Assembly: GCA_024529925.1 (NCBI GenBank)
Contig: JAFEUB010000959.1
Coordinates: 1,278,501-1,342,500, forward strand
Direction of reading: 5' to 3'
Length of the DNA stretch: 64,000 bases
Source: Ophthalmolycus amberensis
Lineage: Eukaryota; Chordata; Actinopteri; Perciformes; Zoarcidae
Positions 1-11,631 of this stretch are shown piece by piece; the first letter of the stretch is position 1, and each line of letters begins with the position of its first letter. The notes beneath the pieces were generated by a model. That model made no database searches and had not been told where the DNA came from. It saw only the letters and a list, made by a program, of their open reading frames with translations. The translations under genes were made by a program, and so were the position numbers.

Positions 1-740
1 CAAACACAATCATACACAACTAATATCATATCTAGAAGACGTACCACAAGCTGAACAAAGAAAATGCTAACCACTAACACGGCTAACCGAGATAGCAAGA
101 AGCTCGAGCATTCGACACAGAGTCCACAGATATCTTCAGAATTTCTCTCCATGAGACCATTACAATCCTACAGCCAACAAGCACCACAAAACCAAGCCCC
201 ATTTGGGGTTCGAGCAAGACCGTTTAGCGTGGTAGCGTGTCGTAGAATGCACTTTTCATAAACAAATATAATGAATGCTCTACACATATTGTATACCGAA
301 TTAACGAAAAAAAGTCTGGGCAAAATCATCATACCAGCCATTTTACACACTGCAAACACAATTATACACAAACTAATATCATCTCTAGAAGATTTACCAC
401 AATATCACGTATTTTTCGCCACGAATCGGCGACCTATGCACTCCGTTTACATCTCCCATCACAACGCTGGCCACTATCATGGCTGCTGCATATATCAGAA
501 AGCACGAGGATTCTACTACGAGTACGCATGGGGGTTGCGCGGCACATATTGGGATTTTTAGTGGCTAAAAAGTCTGTCAATCTACTCAAGACCCCACCTA
601 CTGCTTTCCTGACGTTCATCCGGGTCTAACGAGGTATCACATGATGAAATCCGCCAATCACAGGCCTTAGCAAGGGATCCATCGACACAGACAGACAAAA
701 TTATGCCAAACTGCTGTATTTGGATAGATTGAATACTAGT
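1..740. other. unassigned sequence with a ~50-bp direct repeat
   Basis: No gene is recognisable. Bases 1-49 recur with a few differences at 353-402; both copies carry the string TAATATCAT and then CTAGAAGA. This suggests a small duplicated or LTR-like unit cut by the window edge. The short reading frames here lack domain signatures and codon structure. Confidence 0.4.
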
Positions 741-1004
741 AAGGCAAGGCAAGGCAAGTTTATTTGTATAGCACATTTCAACAACAAGGTAATTCAAAGT
801 GCTTCACATAAAACCATTAAAAGCATCAAAACATAAGGCAAAAGAAAAGGAGATTTAAAAACAATTAAAGAAACAGTGTAAGAAATAAAATTCAGTAGTA
901 AAATGCAGAAATGCAGGAAATTGATTAATATATTAATTGAATGTGGTTCAATTAAAGGCAGCAGCAAACAGAAAGGTCTTCAATCTTGATTTAAATGAGC
1001 TGAG
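741..1004 (-). mobile_element. L2 LINE 3' end, 5'-truncated
   Basis: This is the reverse complement of the last ~260 bases of the L2 element at 30.3-31.55 kb. It starts with the AAGGCAAGGCAAGG tail and includes the 3'UTR and the last codons of the ORF. Severe 5' truncation is typical of target-primed LINE insertion. It carries no functional domain. Confidence 0.9.
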
Positions 1005-1644
1005 TGATATAGTAGTGATAAAACAAGTGAAATATATAGTTATATAAAGTACAATGGAACAGCTTCACCTCCCGCAACCTCTCTGACACAATAAACTCTA
1101 TAACTTTTGTTTGCTTCACTTTATCAAAGCCAAAACGTTTTTAGAGACTACTAAAGGCTTTCAGCTGCATTATTTCAAAGACATAATTTCAATAAAAGTG
1201 CTTTTGTTTCAGGTGAACCTGAAAATTTTCAATTTGAGCTCTGTGCCATCTTCATTCACTATTAACCAGTAACATATACACAATATTTACACATCTGAAC
1301 AAGTGTCTCCTGTATTATACCATCAAAATTATTAAAATATACTTTGTAGTTAGAGATCTACACTCTTTAGTATGGGTATTTTTCGAGCAGAGGCCTAAAA
1401 ATAGGGCTAGTGTTTAAGAGGTTTAAGACCGCTTCACCCTCAACTGCAAACCGCCCAATTTCACGCTTACGTTCACATTCAGAAGGAGTTAAAAGAACCA
1501 TATCATTACATAAAGCAGTGATGCAATTCTAAGGATCCCTGCGCCTTCACATCACACAGGATTCGTGACGAGGGACAACATGCCAACACGCACTGGAAAC
1601 ATATTTGACTTTGTGCCGAGTATACGGACACAGCTCTTAACTCT
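1005..1644. other. no gene seen
   Basis: AT-rich sequence between two LINE fragments. I see no coding potential, terminal inverted repeats or tandem structure. Confidence 0.5.
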
Positions 1645-2730
1645 GGTTATACAAGGACCAGATGGCGCGTAGCAACGACCCTGTCACCCTGTATTTCTGC
1701 AGTACCTTCTATAGGACATTGCCGTAAGCCTTCTCCAAGTCCACAAAACACATGTAGATTGGGTAGGCAAACTCCCATGACTCCTCCAACAGACCTGCAA
1801 GGGTAAAGAGCTGGTCCACTTTTCCATTGCCCGGATGGAATAAGCATTGCTCTTCCTGAATCTGAGGTTCAACAGTCGGTCGGAGCCTCCTTTCCAGCAC
1901 CCTGGAATAAACATTCCTGGGGACGGCTGAGCAGTGTGATACCCTAAAAATTGGAGCACACTCCTTTTTAAAATTGGGAACCACCATCACAGTCTGCCTC
2001 TCCACAGGCACTGCCCTGACCTCCAAGCGACACTGAAGAGGCATGTCAACCAAGCCAGCCAGACAATGTCCAGAGTCTTCGGCATCTCAGGGCAAATCTC
2101 ATTTTCCCCTGATGCCTTGCCTCTGAGGAGCCTTTTGACTAACTCAGCAACCTCTGCCAGGGATATGGAGGGGTCTTCTCCTAAATCTTCAATCACTGCC
2201 TCGTCCACGGAGGGTGTGTTGGTTGGGTTCAGGAGTTCTTCAAAGTGCTCGTTCCACCACATGACAATTTCCCCAGTCCAGGTCCGCAGTTCTCACCTTC
2301 TGAACAACACCTGAGCTGTGCTTCCCATTCTGAGTCATCAAACTGTTTGCCAGAACTTCCTTAAGGCAGAGAAATAGTCCCCCCAAACTCTTCCCACACC
2401 CTGGTATTAGCTGCAGCACTTCTGGCCAACCGGTACCTGTCTGCTGTTTGCGGAAATTACTGAGCCAGTCATACCCAAAAGGCCTCCTTCTTCAGCTTGG
2501 CGGCCTCCTGGTTCGTGGTTTTCTGCCACGATAGGCACCGATGACCTTCTGATCACAACTCTAGCAGCCGCTTCCATGATGTTCCCAGTTCACCTTCACT
2601 ACATGTCTGGGTTTACCAGGTCTATCGGGGCGCCTTCCCCGCCATATGATCCAACTCACCACCAGGAGGTGATCAATTGAGAGCTCTGCTCCACTCTTCA
2701 TTCAAGTGTCCAAGATATACTGCCTTATTA
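1645..2730 (-). pseudogene. RTE-type (Rex3-like) LINE reverse transcriptase fragment
   Basis: Minus-strand frames give pieces of a non-LTR retrotransposon protein. In order they resemble the linker after the endonuclease (WWNEHFEELLNPTN), the RT entry region (GKASGENEICPEM), the FPILKR/VPNFKK segment, and RT motif A (YMCFVDLEKAYGNV). The pieces sit in at least three frames with stops, so the copy is dead. Both ends are missing: no start, no complete endonuclease and no YADD box. Sequence up to about 2730 looks like the endonuclease C-terminal part in a further frame. RTE clade assignment rests on similarity to common fish Rex3-like proteins and is inference. Confidence 0.75.
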
Positions 2731-3934
2731 CTGCAGATAGATGGGTTACAAATAAAAGGAAACATTAAGAATACAGATATAGACCATGAGAGCTAACTGA
2801 AAGAGCTGATAAGGGGACAAGAAGCACTGAAGCTCTGGAGGTTAATGGGGCAAAACCAACTCATGTTAGTTTTTGCTTCCATGTGCGACCACCATCTACA
2901 TACCTGTATATGCCACTGACAGTTTGTCCTCACTCGTCATGTCTGTGTCCTTGTGTCCTCATCAATAGCTGCCATGACCTCCCTGTGAGACCAGGATAAT
3001 TTTCAATATCTAGCCAGAAGAGTGTAAAATTGAGTTTGTGTGTACACTTATGTGTGTAAAGCTTTGCGCCTACAGTGAGAGCACATTCATTCAGGTTCAT
3101 AACATATTTGATGACAGATCCACGAATAAGCAATCAGCAGCCTCGGGTTGTTTTGTGTTGTACCCTATTGATGGCATGCAGCGAACTGCAATGACTTCCC
3201 CACTCCAACGACATTTAGGAATTCTGGGTAATCACTGCGTTTGATGTCTCCAGCTGAAATATGTATGACTGATATCAATATCAAAGCTGAGTATGCGTGT
3301 CATGTTCATTCTCATCCTCTCAGCCTTTGAAATGTGTTAATTAGTTTCAGTTTGTTAACTGCATATTGCTTTGAACATCATTTCACACTAGTAATTTACT
3401 GATTTGCTTTAGACAAAAAAATTAAAATAAAAGCACAACGCTCAATATCAAATCCCGCATTTAGTTTATGAGGTGGAATATTGGGCCTTGTGATGGATTT
3501 TATTTGATTATATTTGCGTCTTCTCGGCACCGACATGTACAACAGTTTAATTAAAGGAGGGGGAAAGCCTGAATGCGAATCTAATTGAAGAGTAAATTGA
3601 ATTATTGTATTTGTTCAGTCGTGTTGCCCTGTGGGTGTACTCTGGATTTCATTGTACCCAGTCAAAACTCCTGAGAACACAGCTCCCAGACATGACACTC
3701 GCACACAGAACTAGAAGCACAAATACACACACACACACACATAAACAATGTTAATTTCATTGCATCAGTGACATGCATTTATGAAGCCCCCTAGGCATAT
3801 AAAATTAAAACCTTTCACTTATTCATTTGATGCACTGCAGTTTAATAAGTTTACTTTCAGTGGCTGTCGTAGGGGGGATAGAGGGAAAGAAATCTAAATT
3901 AATTGGCAATGCAGATATGAGCAGATACTGAGAG

Positions 3935-3985
<51 letters not shown>

Positions 3986-5189
3986 TTGCCTCCTTTGTAT
4001 TTCTCTGTGGTTTGCCGGATTTGTTGACACACTCTTTAGCCACTATTAAGCTGAGTGACTCAGGGGCAGAGCTGCTAAGCCTACAAATACAGCTACAAAC
4101 ACCACATCTTTTCAGTTTCGTGATACATTTAACAACACTGAAGGTGTAAAAGGACAAAGCAGCAGTTGAGTTCATTTGAATCATTATTAAGCGAACACTG
4201 ATGACAGCTGTCGGGGCCAATTTTCAGAATCGCCGTTACGGAGCCTAGTTGCCCTGGTTGCCTCTGTTTATTTGCTGTCCCATTCTCTTGACCCTGTCTA
4301 GGGTAACCAAAGCTTGATCACATATACTATGATATTCTCAGTTTGATTTGTCCCTCTGGCCAAGGGAATCAAAGCCATCACACTGGGTGGACTGAGATTC
4401 CAACCAACAAAATGCATGTTCTGCTAAATATCTTATTATTCAACTAATTTGCTGTGGACAGTACACATATACTACATTATACTTCTGCATACACAGTCAA
4501 GTTCACACATTTGCACTAAGGGCTACACAGAGATGTCTGCAAATATGTTTATGCACAACATCACAACCATGGTAGATTAAATAATTTATGTCACACAAAC
4601 CTGCACAATAAGGGTTTTTTTTTAAAGGGTTTTTAAAAAAAAACATAATTCAGGAGGGCTCACATATCAAACATATTTGCAAATGAGTAAGGGCTAATGA
4701 ACATAATCTTAAGGAGACAGAGCTGGCTGAGAAACTTCAGCTAAAAAAATAAATAAGACACTAAAGTAATGAAGTGCAAATCATTTCAGGATGGCCATCA
4801 TATACTGTTCTTCCTGCAAGAAAAAACACAATGCAGATGAATACAACTGTCAGCTCAACAAAGTACTCAGAAATTGAAGTAATGAGGCTAGTGGAGTATG
4901 GCATGATATGGAAGACTATAACGAACTGTCCATGAACCTTTAACAACCTGATAGCCAAACTAAAACCTGAAGTTAGGAAGGCTTTGGAGAAACTAAAAAT
5001 CAAGATGATTTCTGGTGATTGACAACCAAGAAAATGTTTTTTTTTCACCATGAAGTTACCCTCAAAAGGCCAAAAATGTGTTTAAAGTACACACATTCAA
5101 CACATGATGGACAACCACAAATAGTTTACCAGGTTAAGGCTAAATACATTCACATCATATCTAGGCTGTTAACAATAGCAGATATGGTA
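2731..5189. other. no gene seen; microsatellites only
   Basis: About 2.4 kb of AT-rich DNA. It holds a short CA tract (about 3724-3741) and a longer GT tract (3936-3983). Reading frames that cross these tracts are His/Thr or Cys/Val artefacts. I see no exon, RNA gene or transposon end. Confidence 0.5.
3936..3983. repeat. (GT)n microsatellite
   Basis: An uninterrupted run of GT dinucleotides, about 24 units. Confidence 0.97.
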
Positions 5190-5436
5190 AGTGGACTGTA
5201 CTTGTATAGCTATTCTAGTATTCCGACCACTCAAAGCACTTTTACACTCCATGTCATCATTCCCCCATTCACACACTGATGACAGGGGCTACCATGCAAT
5301 GTGCCACCTGCTCATCAGGACTATCTAACATTCAGACAACATTCATGCACAGAATTTGGACGAGCGGAGCCGGGGATCGAACCGCCGATCCTCTGAGGAC
5401 GACCCTGCTCTACCACTGAGTCACAGTCGCCCCATA
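5190..5436 (-). mobile_element. tRNA-derived SINE
   Basis: Read on the minus strand, the right end has an A-box-like GACTCAGTGGTAGAGC and a B box GGTTCGATCCC, the pol III promoter layout of a tRNA gene. A tRNA-unrelated body running toward 5190 follows. The body (TGGACTGTACTTGTATAGC, then the TCACACACTGATGACAG region) recurs at 16.43-16.64 kb, so this is a dispersed repeat and not a tRNA gene. No intact cloverleaf is expected. Confidence 0.8.
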
Positions 5437-6081
5437 GTGAAAACATGATGCAATGATATAACCACAAAACAGACACAAATAATATTACACAACAATAAAA
5501 ACGAGTTGAAATTATGAAAAAGTTATTAAAGTGAGATGTCAGCAGAGATTTTAAAATCTGTCCAGATCCAGACATTGTGACTCACTGAGGTGGTTTATTC
5601 CAGAGCTTCAGGGCCAAAGCTGCAAAGCCTCATCTCCTCTCCATTAGACTTGAGTTTGGGGGGACAGCTTAACAAAATGGCAGATATAAAATCCGTCACT
5701 TTGACTTTGGAAGAAAACAATTTTTCGGAATGGATTTTAAGCTATTCATATGGGTTGTTATTTTGTAATATTGTACGTGTATTTTTTTAAGAAAAAATAA
5801 TAGTGTGCAGTTTTGTTTTGGCCATGACAGCCGCTAATTGAAGCAGACCAACTGACCTGAGTTTGATATGGAGTTTAGGACTGAGTGCAGGTCAGAACAG
5901 AGCAGTGAGGGCTGCAGCTCCTGTGTTTCTGTTGTCGATAACATTTGTTTCTCTCCAAACTCTGGATTGAATTTCCTGTTAAATGTAACATGTCACATTT
6001 ATACATTAAATAACTCATCATCAACACTATATTTTTATACCATTTCTACCGTGACTGTTTATTCAATTTTAACCCTTATCC

Positions 6082-6120
<39 letters not shown>
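5437..6120. other. no gene seen; AT microsatellite at the end
   Basis: Unassigned AT-rich sequence. It ends in an (AT)n tract (about 6085-6120) that served as the insertion target of the next hAT element. Confidence 0.5.
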
Positions 6121-6341
6121 TAGGGGTGTAACAATACTTGTCTGACACGCCCACCACGAAAGAACAACATTGTACTCTGATGAGCCACGTTTGTTCTGGG
6201 AGAGGCACCCTATGCTAAATTAGCTTAGCAGGAAAACCAACAGCAGCACACACGCTACAAACTCTCTCCGCAGCATTTAGGTAGCTACTCCCTACTGATT
6301 CAAACAGGGCTAAAGCAATCGCCACGGCGATTGTTATATTT

Positions 6342-6493
6342 ATTTCAATCAGGAGAGACTTGTTTCATCAGTTAACAATGATTTATTATACACGCTTCAA
6401 ATATGCAACGTGCAAAGTCTTTGGCGATTGGACTCCATCCTGAAGTACTGTCACCGAGGGTAGGGATACTGAGGTCCAACAGGCCTAATCCCC
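6342..6493. repeat. YR element repeat block A, copy 1
   Basis: A 152-bp block starting ATTTCAATCAGGAGAG and ending AGGCCTAATCCCC. It is identical by eye to 6821-6972. On the minus strand it contains AATAAA, suiting a 3' end. Confidence 0.95.
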
Positions 6494-6601
6494 CCTGGAG
6501 TCCAGACACTGGTGGTGGTGATGAAAGGACTTGCTGCAATCTGATGATGAATCAGGAGCCTGACTGTGATGCTGACTGGAGGCGACTGGGGTGGAGGCGG
6601 G

Positions 6602-6822
6602 TTGCATCTGCTTAGCTGAAATGACAACTGACAGCAGCAGAGAGGAGAACACTTTAAAGTTTGACAGCAACGATATGATTGGCTAGAGGAACCGGTGTGC
6701 CGACTCTGGTTGGTTACTTAAAAGTGCCCGCCCCCAATCAGCTGATAGAGTAATTACAAGGAGAGGAAAGACAGAGATTGCTAGTGCGTGTCTTCCTGAC
6801 TGAACTTGCGCTTGAGCTACAT
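6602..6822. repeat. YR element repeat block C, copy 1
   Basis: A 221-bp block identical by eye to 11190-11410. It abuts A2 with a 2-bp overlap (AT at 6821-6822). On the minus strand it carries a GC-box and a CCAAT motif. Confidence 0.95.
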
Positions 6823-6972
6823 TTCAATCAGGAGAGACTTGTTTCATCAGTTAACAATGATTTATTATACACGCTTCAAATATGCAACGTGCAAAGTCTT
6901 TGGCGATTGGACTCCATCCTGAAGTACTGTCACCGAGGGTAGGGATACTGAGGTCCAACAGGCCTAATCCCC
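6821..6972. repeat. YR element repeat block A, copy 2
   Basis: Second copy of block A. It lies directly after C1 and in front of the internal region. Confidence 0.95.
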
Positions 6973-7139
6973 AAAAAGACATGTATTTATCGGAGTAAAT
7001 ACATACATACCTCACCAACTGCTGTGGGGAATTTCCTAAGAAAATAGACAATTAGTCATGCGAGAAATCTAAGGGTAGCACGTGAACAAGTAGCTGTTAG
7101 ACCAGAGGTAAGAGGACCGGTTGAGTCAAAGCCAAGGAT

Positions 7140-7840
7140 AGAGGAATGTCACGATGGACTGCAGACTAGGATACGGGGGTCTGGAAGACCGCAGAGACAG
7201 GATAGTGCGGGTCTAGATAGCCCCTAGGGGAGTATGGCAGGATTTCAACAGATCCCGAAACATATAGCGGGGTCGGCCCTGCGGAGGGTCCGAGCGCAGG
7301 ATTGGATAGGTGAGGGTCAAGCTAGACCGCAGACAAGGACAGGTTGGGTCCGATTTAGACCGCAGCGTAGGATAGTAATGGGTCACGTTTAGACCGCAGA
7401 GCAGAATAGGGGGGGTTCAAGAGAGAACGTAGAACAGCACGGTTGGGGGGTCTTACGGCCCCCACATGTTTGGGGTCTGACGGCCTCAGTCCAACCAGAC
7501 CGGGTGAGCTCACCCGGGAAACGAGAAAGCATGTCACACTTGGACAGGTTCACCCAGCACTGGGACCGCGAAACAGAAGGTGTCATCTCTGACTGCGAAA
7601 CTAGAAATTGTCGTCCTTGGACACGGTCTCTTATCATACGGACCAGGAAATTAGAAACGGGGCACCTCAGACCCACCTTTTCTTTTAGGAAAGTAAAACG
7701 GTCCCGTCGGACCAGGAAACAGACACGTTAAGCCAGGTCACGGTCACCTAGGAAACACAGACACGTTAAACCAGGTCACGTTCACCTAGGGAACCAGTCA
7801 CGATAAGCCAGGTCACGTGAGACCAGGAGATTGGGAAACA
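7140..7840. repeat. degenerate short repeats inside the YR element
   Basis: Motifs of the type TTTAGACCGCAG and AGACCAGGAAA...ACACGTTAA, then CCAGGTCACG...CACCTAGG, recur at irregular spacing. They look like decayed tandem repeats near the 3' side of the YR gene. No function can be read from them. Confidence 0.5.
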
Positions 7841-8109
7841 GTGTTAGACCAATCAGATGGAGAAAACGGTCGAGTCACACCAGAGGAATAGAGCAAGATA
7901 AACGCAGAGCACAGTAATATACAGTGCTGATAGGATATCCATTTGCACAATATAAAGTGAACCACACCTTAGTGTTACTATAAGGAACATTTCAAGAAGG
8001 GTATAATGCTCTCCCCTGCTATGAACCAATACCAATAATGTGACGTACCAACGATACACCAATCGAGGTAAACCTGTCACCACCACCACCAGTTATATGC
8101 ATTCCTTAC

Positions 8110-8290
8110 CGGATTTTCAGGCTTCCATGAGCTCCGATTATCGAGGACGGTGTTGAGATCGGGGCGAATGTACGATGTGAAGGTAGAGGATGACCAACGT
8201 CCCAATTGCTGTAGGGTAGTAGCAGAGATGCCTTAGTTAGCTGCCGAAGTAGCAGCCCCTATTCTAAAAGAGTGCACTGAGTGTAGCTGG
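8110..8290 (-). pseudogene. tyrosine recombinase catalytic C-terminus
   Basis: The minus strand reads HSFRIGAATSAA, then one in-frame stop (TAA, 8233-8235), then GRWSSSTFTSYIRPDL. HSFR is the box II H-x-x-R (His codon 8272-8274, Arg 8263-8265). GRWSS is the usual second histidine/tryptophan region. The Tyr in TSYIRP (8170-8172) is the expected nucleophile. This is the signature of tyrosine recombinases of DIRS, Ngaro and Crypton elements, which cut and rejoin DNA without DDE chemistry. The frame upstream is broken. At 8108-8109 the frame runs into a GTAAGG, which could be a splice donor. The single stop argues for a damaged copy unless it is a sequencing error. Confidence 0.75.
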
Positions 8291-10677
8291 AGTAAGAATA
8301 GTAGAGTCTATCCAAGCCCCAACTACTGTGCCAACACCTCCGCATTTGGAGTGTTTAGGCCATGAGTTACCAGCCAAGTCACGTACCCATTAGACCAGAA
8401 TAGTGTGAGTCCAACAGACTTTCGTGCAATGGCCTTATACCGTGATGCGCGAAGATCCACTTGACCAACAGCATGCGAGAGGTAGCTCTAGAGATAACAT
8501 TGGGCATGAATGAGATAATGCTATTAGACAAATTGCATGACGAGCCACAATGCCAGAAACAATGTCAACATGACGCATGAATTATGCATAACTTACCGTA
8601 CACATTGTTAAGGCTTTAAAGAGCTTGAGTTACCCTTTGTGTCTAGCAAACCACTAGCCTTGACAGAATCCCCCAAAACCCACGGATGGTCTGCATCCAT
8701 GTCGACGTTGTAGGGAATCAGCGCAACTCACCAGCTTGTTACACCATTCAAGTGATCGCACCGCGACCTGACACGCAGGTCAGCGCGGCACCCAACATCA
8801 AGGTAGATTGTGCCTCTTAGGCCAAGGAAGATGCCATGTCCAACAGGCAGGAGAGGAAAAGCGCGTCCCTAGGGGATGAGCCTGAATGGAGCTGATCTAC
8901 TTTATGTATAAATGTCCAAGTATGGTTTGCCACTTAACCGTCCCCGTCAGGAGTCACAATAGCGCAGTTGTGGCAGATTACTGGCTGCAGAGCCCCTGGT
9001 CCTGGAGCTGTGAGGAATAACAGCCCTACTCCATTGCTCTTCTGCGCACATGAACTCCTCTCTGCCAGTGCTGCCCGTTTAAAGATTTGGTCTTTTACTT
9101 CCGCTGACCATGCCCCACACTTCAACAGGCAAGCATTCTCGTTACATTACTGATGTTACTGACTGACACACCTCACCATTGGTATGCGCTCTTTACTATG
9201 TTATCATAAATACCTTTAAATCCCATCCTGCCTCGTGTCCTTCCGTATTTGTCATAGCTTGGGAGCCGGGTTACGACATTACACATGGCCGCCTCCCAAA
9301 CACAGAATGTGGACATTTATAACTTAGCCTTAACCAATATGGACAGACTCTTAAAAGTTCATTCCTCCCATGCAGTTTAACCCAGTGTGTTTCATATGTC
9401 CAGAGACCATTATGATTATTCCAAGCAGCCAGGTGAAGCGCCACTAAGCAAAATATTTTGAGCAACCTCCCCCGCTCAATCCAAAATAGAGGCACCGATA
9501 TGAGCTACGAGCCCAATAATCAGAATCCTATCACATGATTTCACTGCCCAACTATGATGTACCAAGAGGAATAGAGCTGAACCAAATGTTTAACAACCAA
9601 TAACGTTGCTGCACCCGATCCTCTTTAACGTACCGATACAGTTGCCTTAATTTACTAAAATTAGGTACTTTATCTTTTTAAGATGAAAGTTCTTAAAAGC
9701 TTATGTTATGCAAGTTAATCTATGAATGCATCCCTTACTTTACATGACATATTCCTTCAAATTCTTGCTTTAATAATCAGCTGTTGACTACGCACCAACC
9801 CACGTTGATACACCTGTTAGGCTACTTCAATTTATATGGGACTAAATCATCCCGCACGTTAGACCGACCGTGATGTTCCGGACCTTGGCATGAGGAACCT
9901 CTCTCAAACTGGGCTTGTTGAAGTTCATTTGAACACCCTGCTCTATGCGTTGTCTTTCTCTGAAACACCAGAGGCGTACCAACAACATGGGCTGTGCAGA
10001 ACAGAGTAACAGAGGCGTGTTACTCATAGAACGTTGGCATAGCTGACACAAGCCATGACCGACCTCCACAATGCCGAGGAGGGATTGTAGTCATCTGTAA
10101 CCTCATATTCATAAACTACTGATCGCCTTCGCCAAGCCCTGTTAGGGAAAAGTAAAGTATTAAATGTACCATAAAGAAACAAAGGTTAAATATCCTGTAA
10201 ACTACTGGATTTGGCTGCCCAACATTTACTCAAAATGAAAACCCTGCTGTTCTGAAGCCTCTCAAAATAATTGGCCCATCTCCTATAATCCCCAGACATT
10301 TCAATAGTGTTTTACCAGTGCACTATTTGTGATATACAATTGATCATGAGAACCGCCCGTGCCAGATTGAATTCGGAGGTGCCTGACCGAACCGTGATCA
10401 CTTGCGGGCCTACCCGCATCACGCGCCTGCCGCGAGTACCCATCGCGCCCATCACTACGAAGAGGATAAACTCACTGCTAACTAACTGCTGCTTAGTTAT
10501 GTTTATTTCGGCTCATAATGATTTGTAGTCTCATGAATGCGCTCCCCTTCCACTACTGGGACAGGCGCTGTCATACTAATTAAATGCGAGCGATGCTCCG
10601 GAGCGCCAGACGTGTGTCAGCCCCATGACTTCCTCATTTGTCGGAAAATGACTAGGAGCGGAAACAAAGTCTCCGTT

Positions 10678-11136
10678 TCAACAGCGAGGAGCCTGAACTG
10701 TCCCGTGGAGCTGATTTACCATGGCGGCTGGTGGCGCCGCTGTTAACAGTATAACAGAAGCTGCATCGTTTACCAGAGATTGAAGACCAGTATCGATGGA
10801 GTGGATGGCGCGGATGGAGCTATCCGGTGGAAATGACGGCTTTGTCTGCATTGGAGGCCAGGAGTGCTGGTGGAGAAAGTACGGGACGCCGCCTGCGGAG
10901 CTCGGATGAGCCCAGTGATGGATGGACTGATCGCGAGTAACTGTTAGACTTACTAGGATACCACCGCAAACTACTAGCTGAGCCAAGCGGCCTTCTTGCT
11001 CGTCTGAGGGGAGCCGCTGCGCCGCGCTGGGCGAGTGCTCCTGCGCCGGCCCCCTGGTGAGCTGAATGCCGGCTCCGGCTAAACACGACGTTGAGACCCG
11101 ACTCTTCCTGAAACGATCAAAGTCGGCATCCGTCAT
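10678..11136 (-). CDS. possible first exon/ORF of the YR element (unknown product)
   Basis: The ORF starts MTDADFDRFRKSRVST just inside repeat C2, where the first ORF of a minus-strand element should start. It continues as a Ser/Pro/Gln/Arg-rich, low-complexity protein of about 150 residues with no domain I recognise. About 160-180 bases in, the sequence CCTAGTAAGT gives a good splice-donor match, so the true exon may end there and the rest may be intron. A second frame overlaps it (10820-11086). It could be the DNA-binding or structural N-terminus of the recombinase protein or a Gag-like ORF1. Coding status is uncertain. Confidence 0.4.
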   Translation of the reverse strand: MTDADFDRFRKSRVSTSCLAGAGIQLTRGPAQEHSPSAAQRLPSDEQEGRLAQLVVCGGILVSLTVTRDQSIHHWAHPSSAGGVPYFLHQHSWPPMQTKPSFPPDSSIRAIHSIDTGLQSLVNDAASVILLTAAPPAAMVNQLHGTVQAPRC

Positions 11137-11189
11137 TGTCTCAGTTACCCACAACTAGTTGTTTAAACTGTAAGGGAAATAGCATCGCT

Positions 11190-11410
11190 TTGCATCTGCT
11201 TAGCTGAAATGACAACTGACAGCAGCAGAGAGGAGAACACTTTAAAGTTTGACAGCAACGATATGATTGGCTAGAGGAACCGGTGTGCCGACTCTGGTTG
11301 GTTACTTAAAAGTGCCCGCCCCCAATCAGCTGATAGAGTAATTACAAGGAGAGGAAAGACAGAGATTGCTAGTGCGTGTCTTCCTGACTGAACTTGCGCT
11401 TGAGCTACAT
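11190..11410. repeat. YR element repeat block C, copy 2 (promoter side)
   Basis: A 221-bp block identical by eye to 6602-6822. On the minus strand it precedes the first ORF and carries GC-box and CCAAT motifs, so it is the probable 5' end and promoter. Confidence 0.9.
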
Positions 11411-11631
11411 ATATATTATCTATGAGACCTACTCTGGAGTGGAAAACCAGACTGTATGAACATGCTTAATGCTATTGAGCCCCGTGACACTACTCATTCA
11501 CGAGCCCATTTCTCCAGACCATAATTCCTGTTTTGTTAAAGAAAACAAAAGCCCAAACAGACAATCAAATGTCCGAAGCTCTCGATGTTCCTCTGACAAC
11601 AGACGGCCGGATGTCACGGACTACAAAAAGT

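Larger units (their letters stand above)
6342..11410 (-). mobile_element. tyrosine-recombinase element with split direct repeats (DIRS/Ngaro-like or Crypton-like)
   Basis: The plus-strand block order is A1 (6342-6493), spacer (6494-6601), C1 (6602-6822), A2 (6821-6972), internal region (6973-11189), C2 (11190-11410). The A copies are identical by eye, as are the C copies. Read on the minus strand this gives C, internal, A, C, spacer, A: close to the split-direct-repeat topology of PAT/Ngaro YR retrotransposons, apart from a 108-bp spacer. Block C, read on the minus strand, holds a GGGGGCGGGC GC-box and a CCAAT motif and looks like a promoter. Block A holds AATAAA on that strand. A YR catalytic segment on the same strand supports the orientation. 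I found no reverse transcriptase, so a tandem of a Crypton-type YR transposon and its short derivative is the main alternative. Confidence 0.65.

Noticed and set aside
3823..4220. Minus-strand ORFs of 69 and 108 codons
   Set aside because: They cross the GT microsatellite and consist largely of His-Thr repeats.
5350..5436. A functional tRNA gene
   Set aside because: A and B boxes are present, but the sequence continues into a dispersed SINE body; no complete cloverleaf is apparent.
6342..6822. A simple LTR of 481 bp with the second LTR at 11.2 kb
   Set aside because: The second site holds only block C, and block A is repeated at 6821 next to C1; this is a split-repeat order, not two LTRs.
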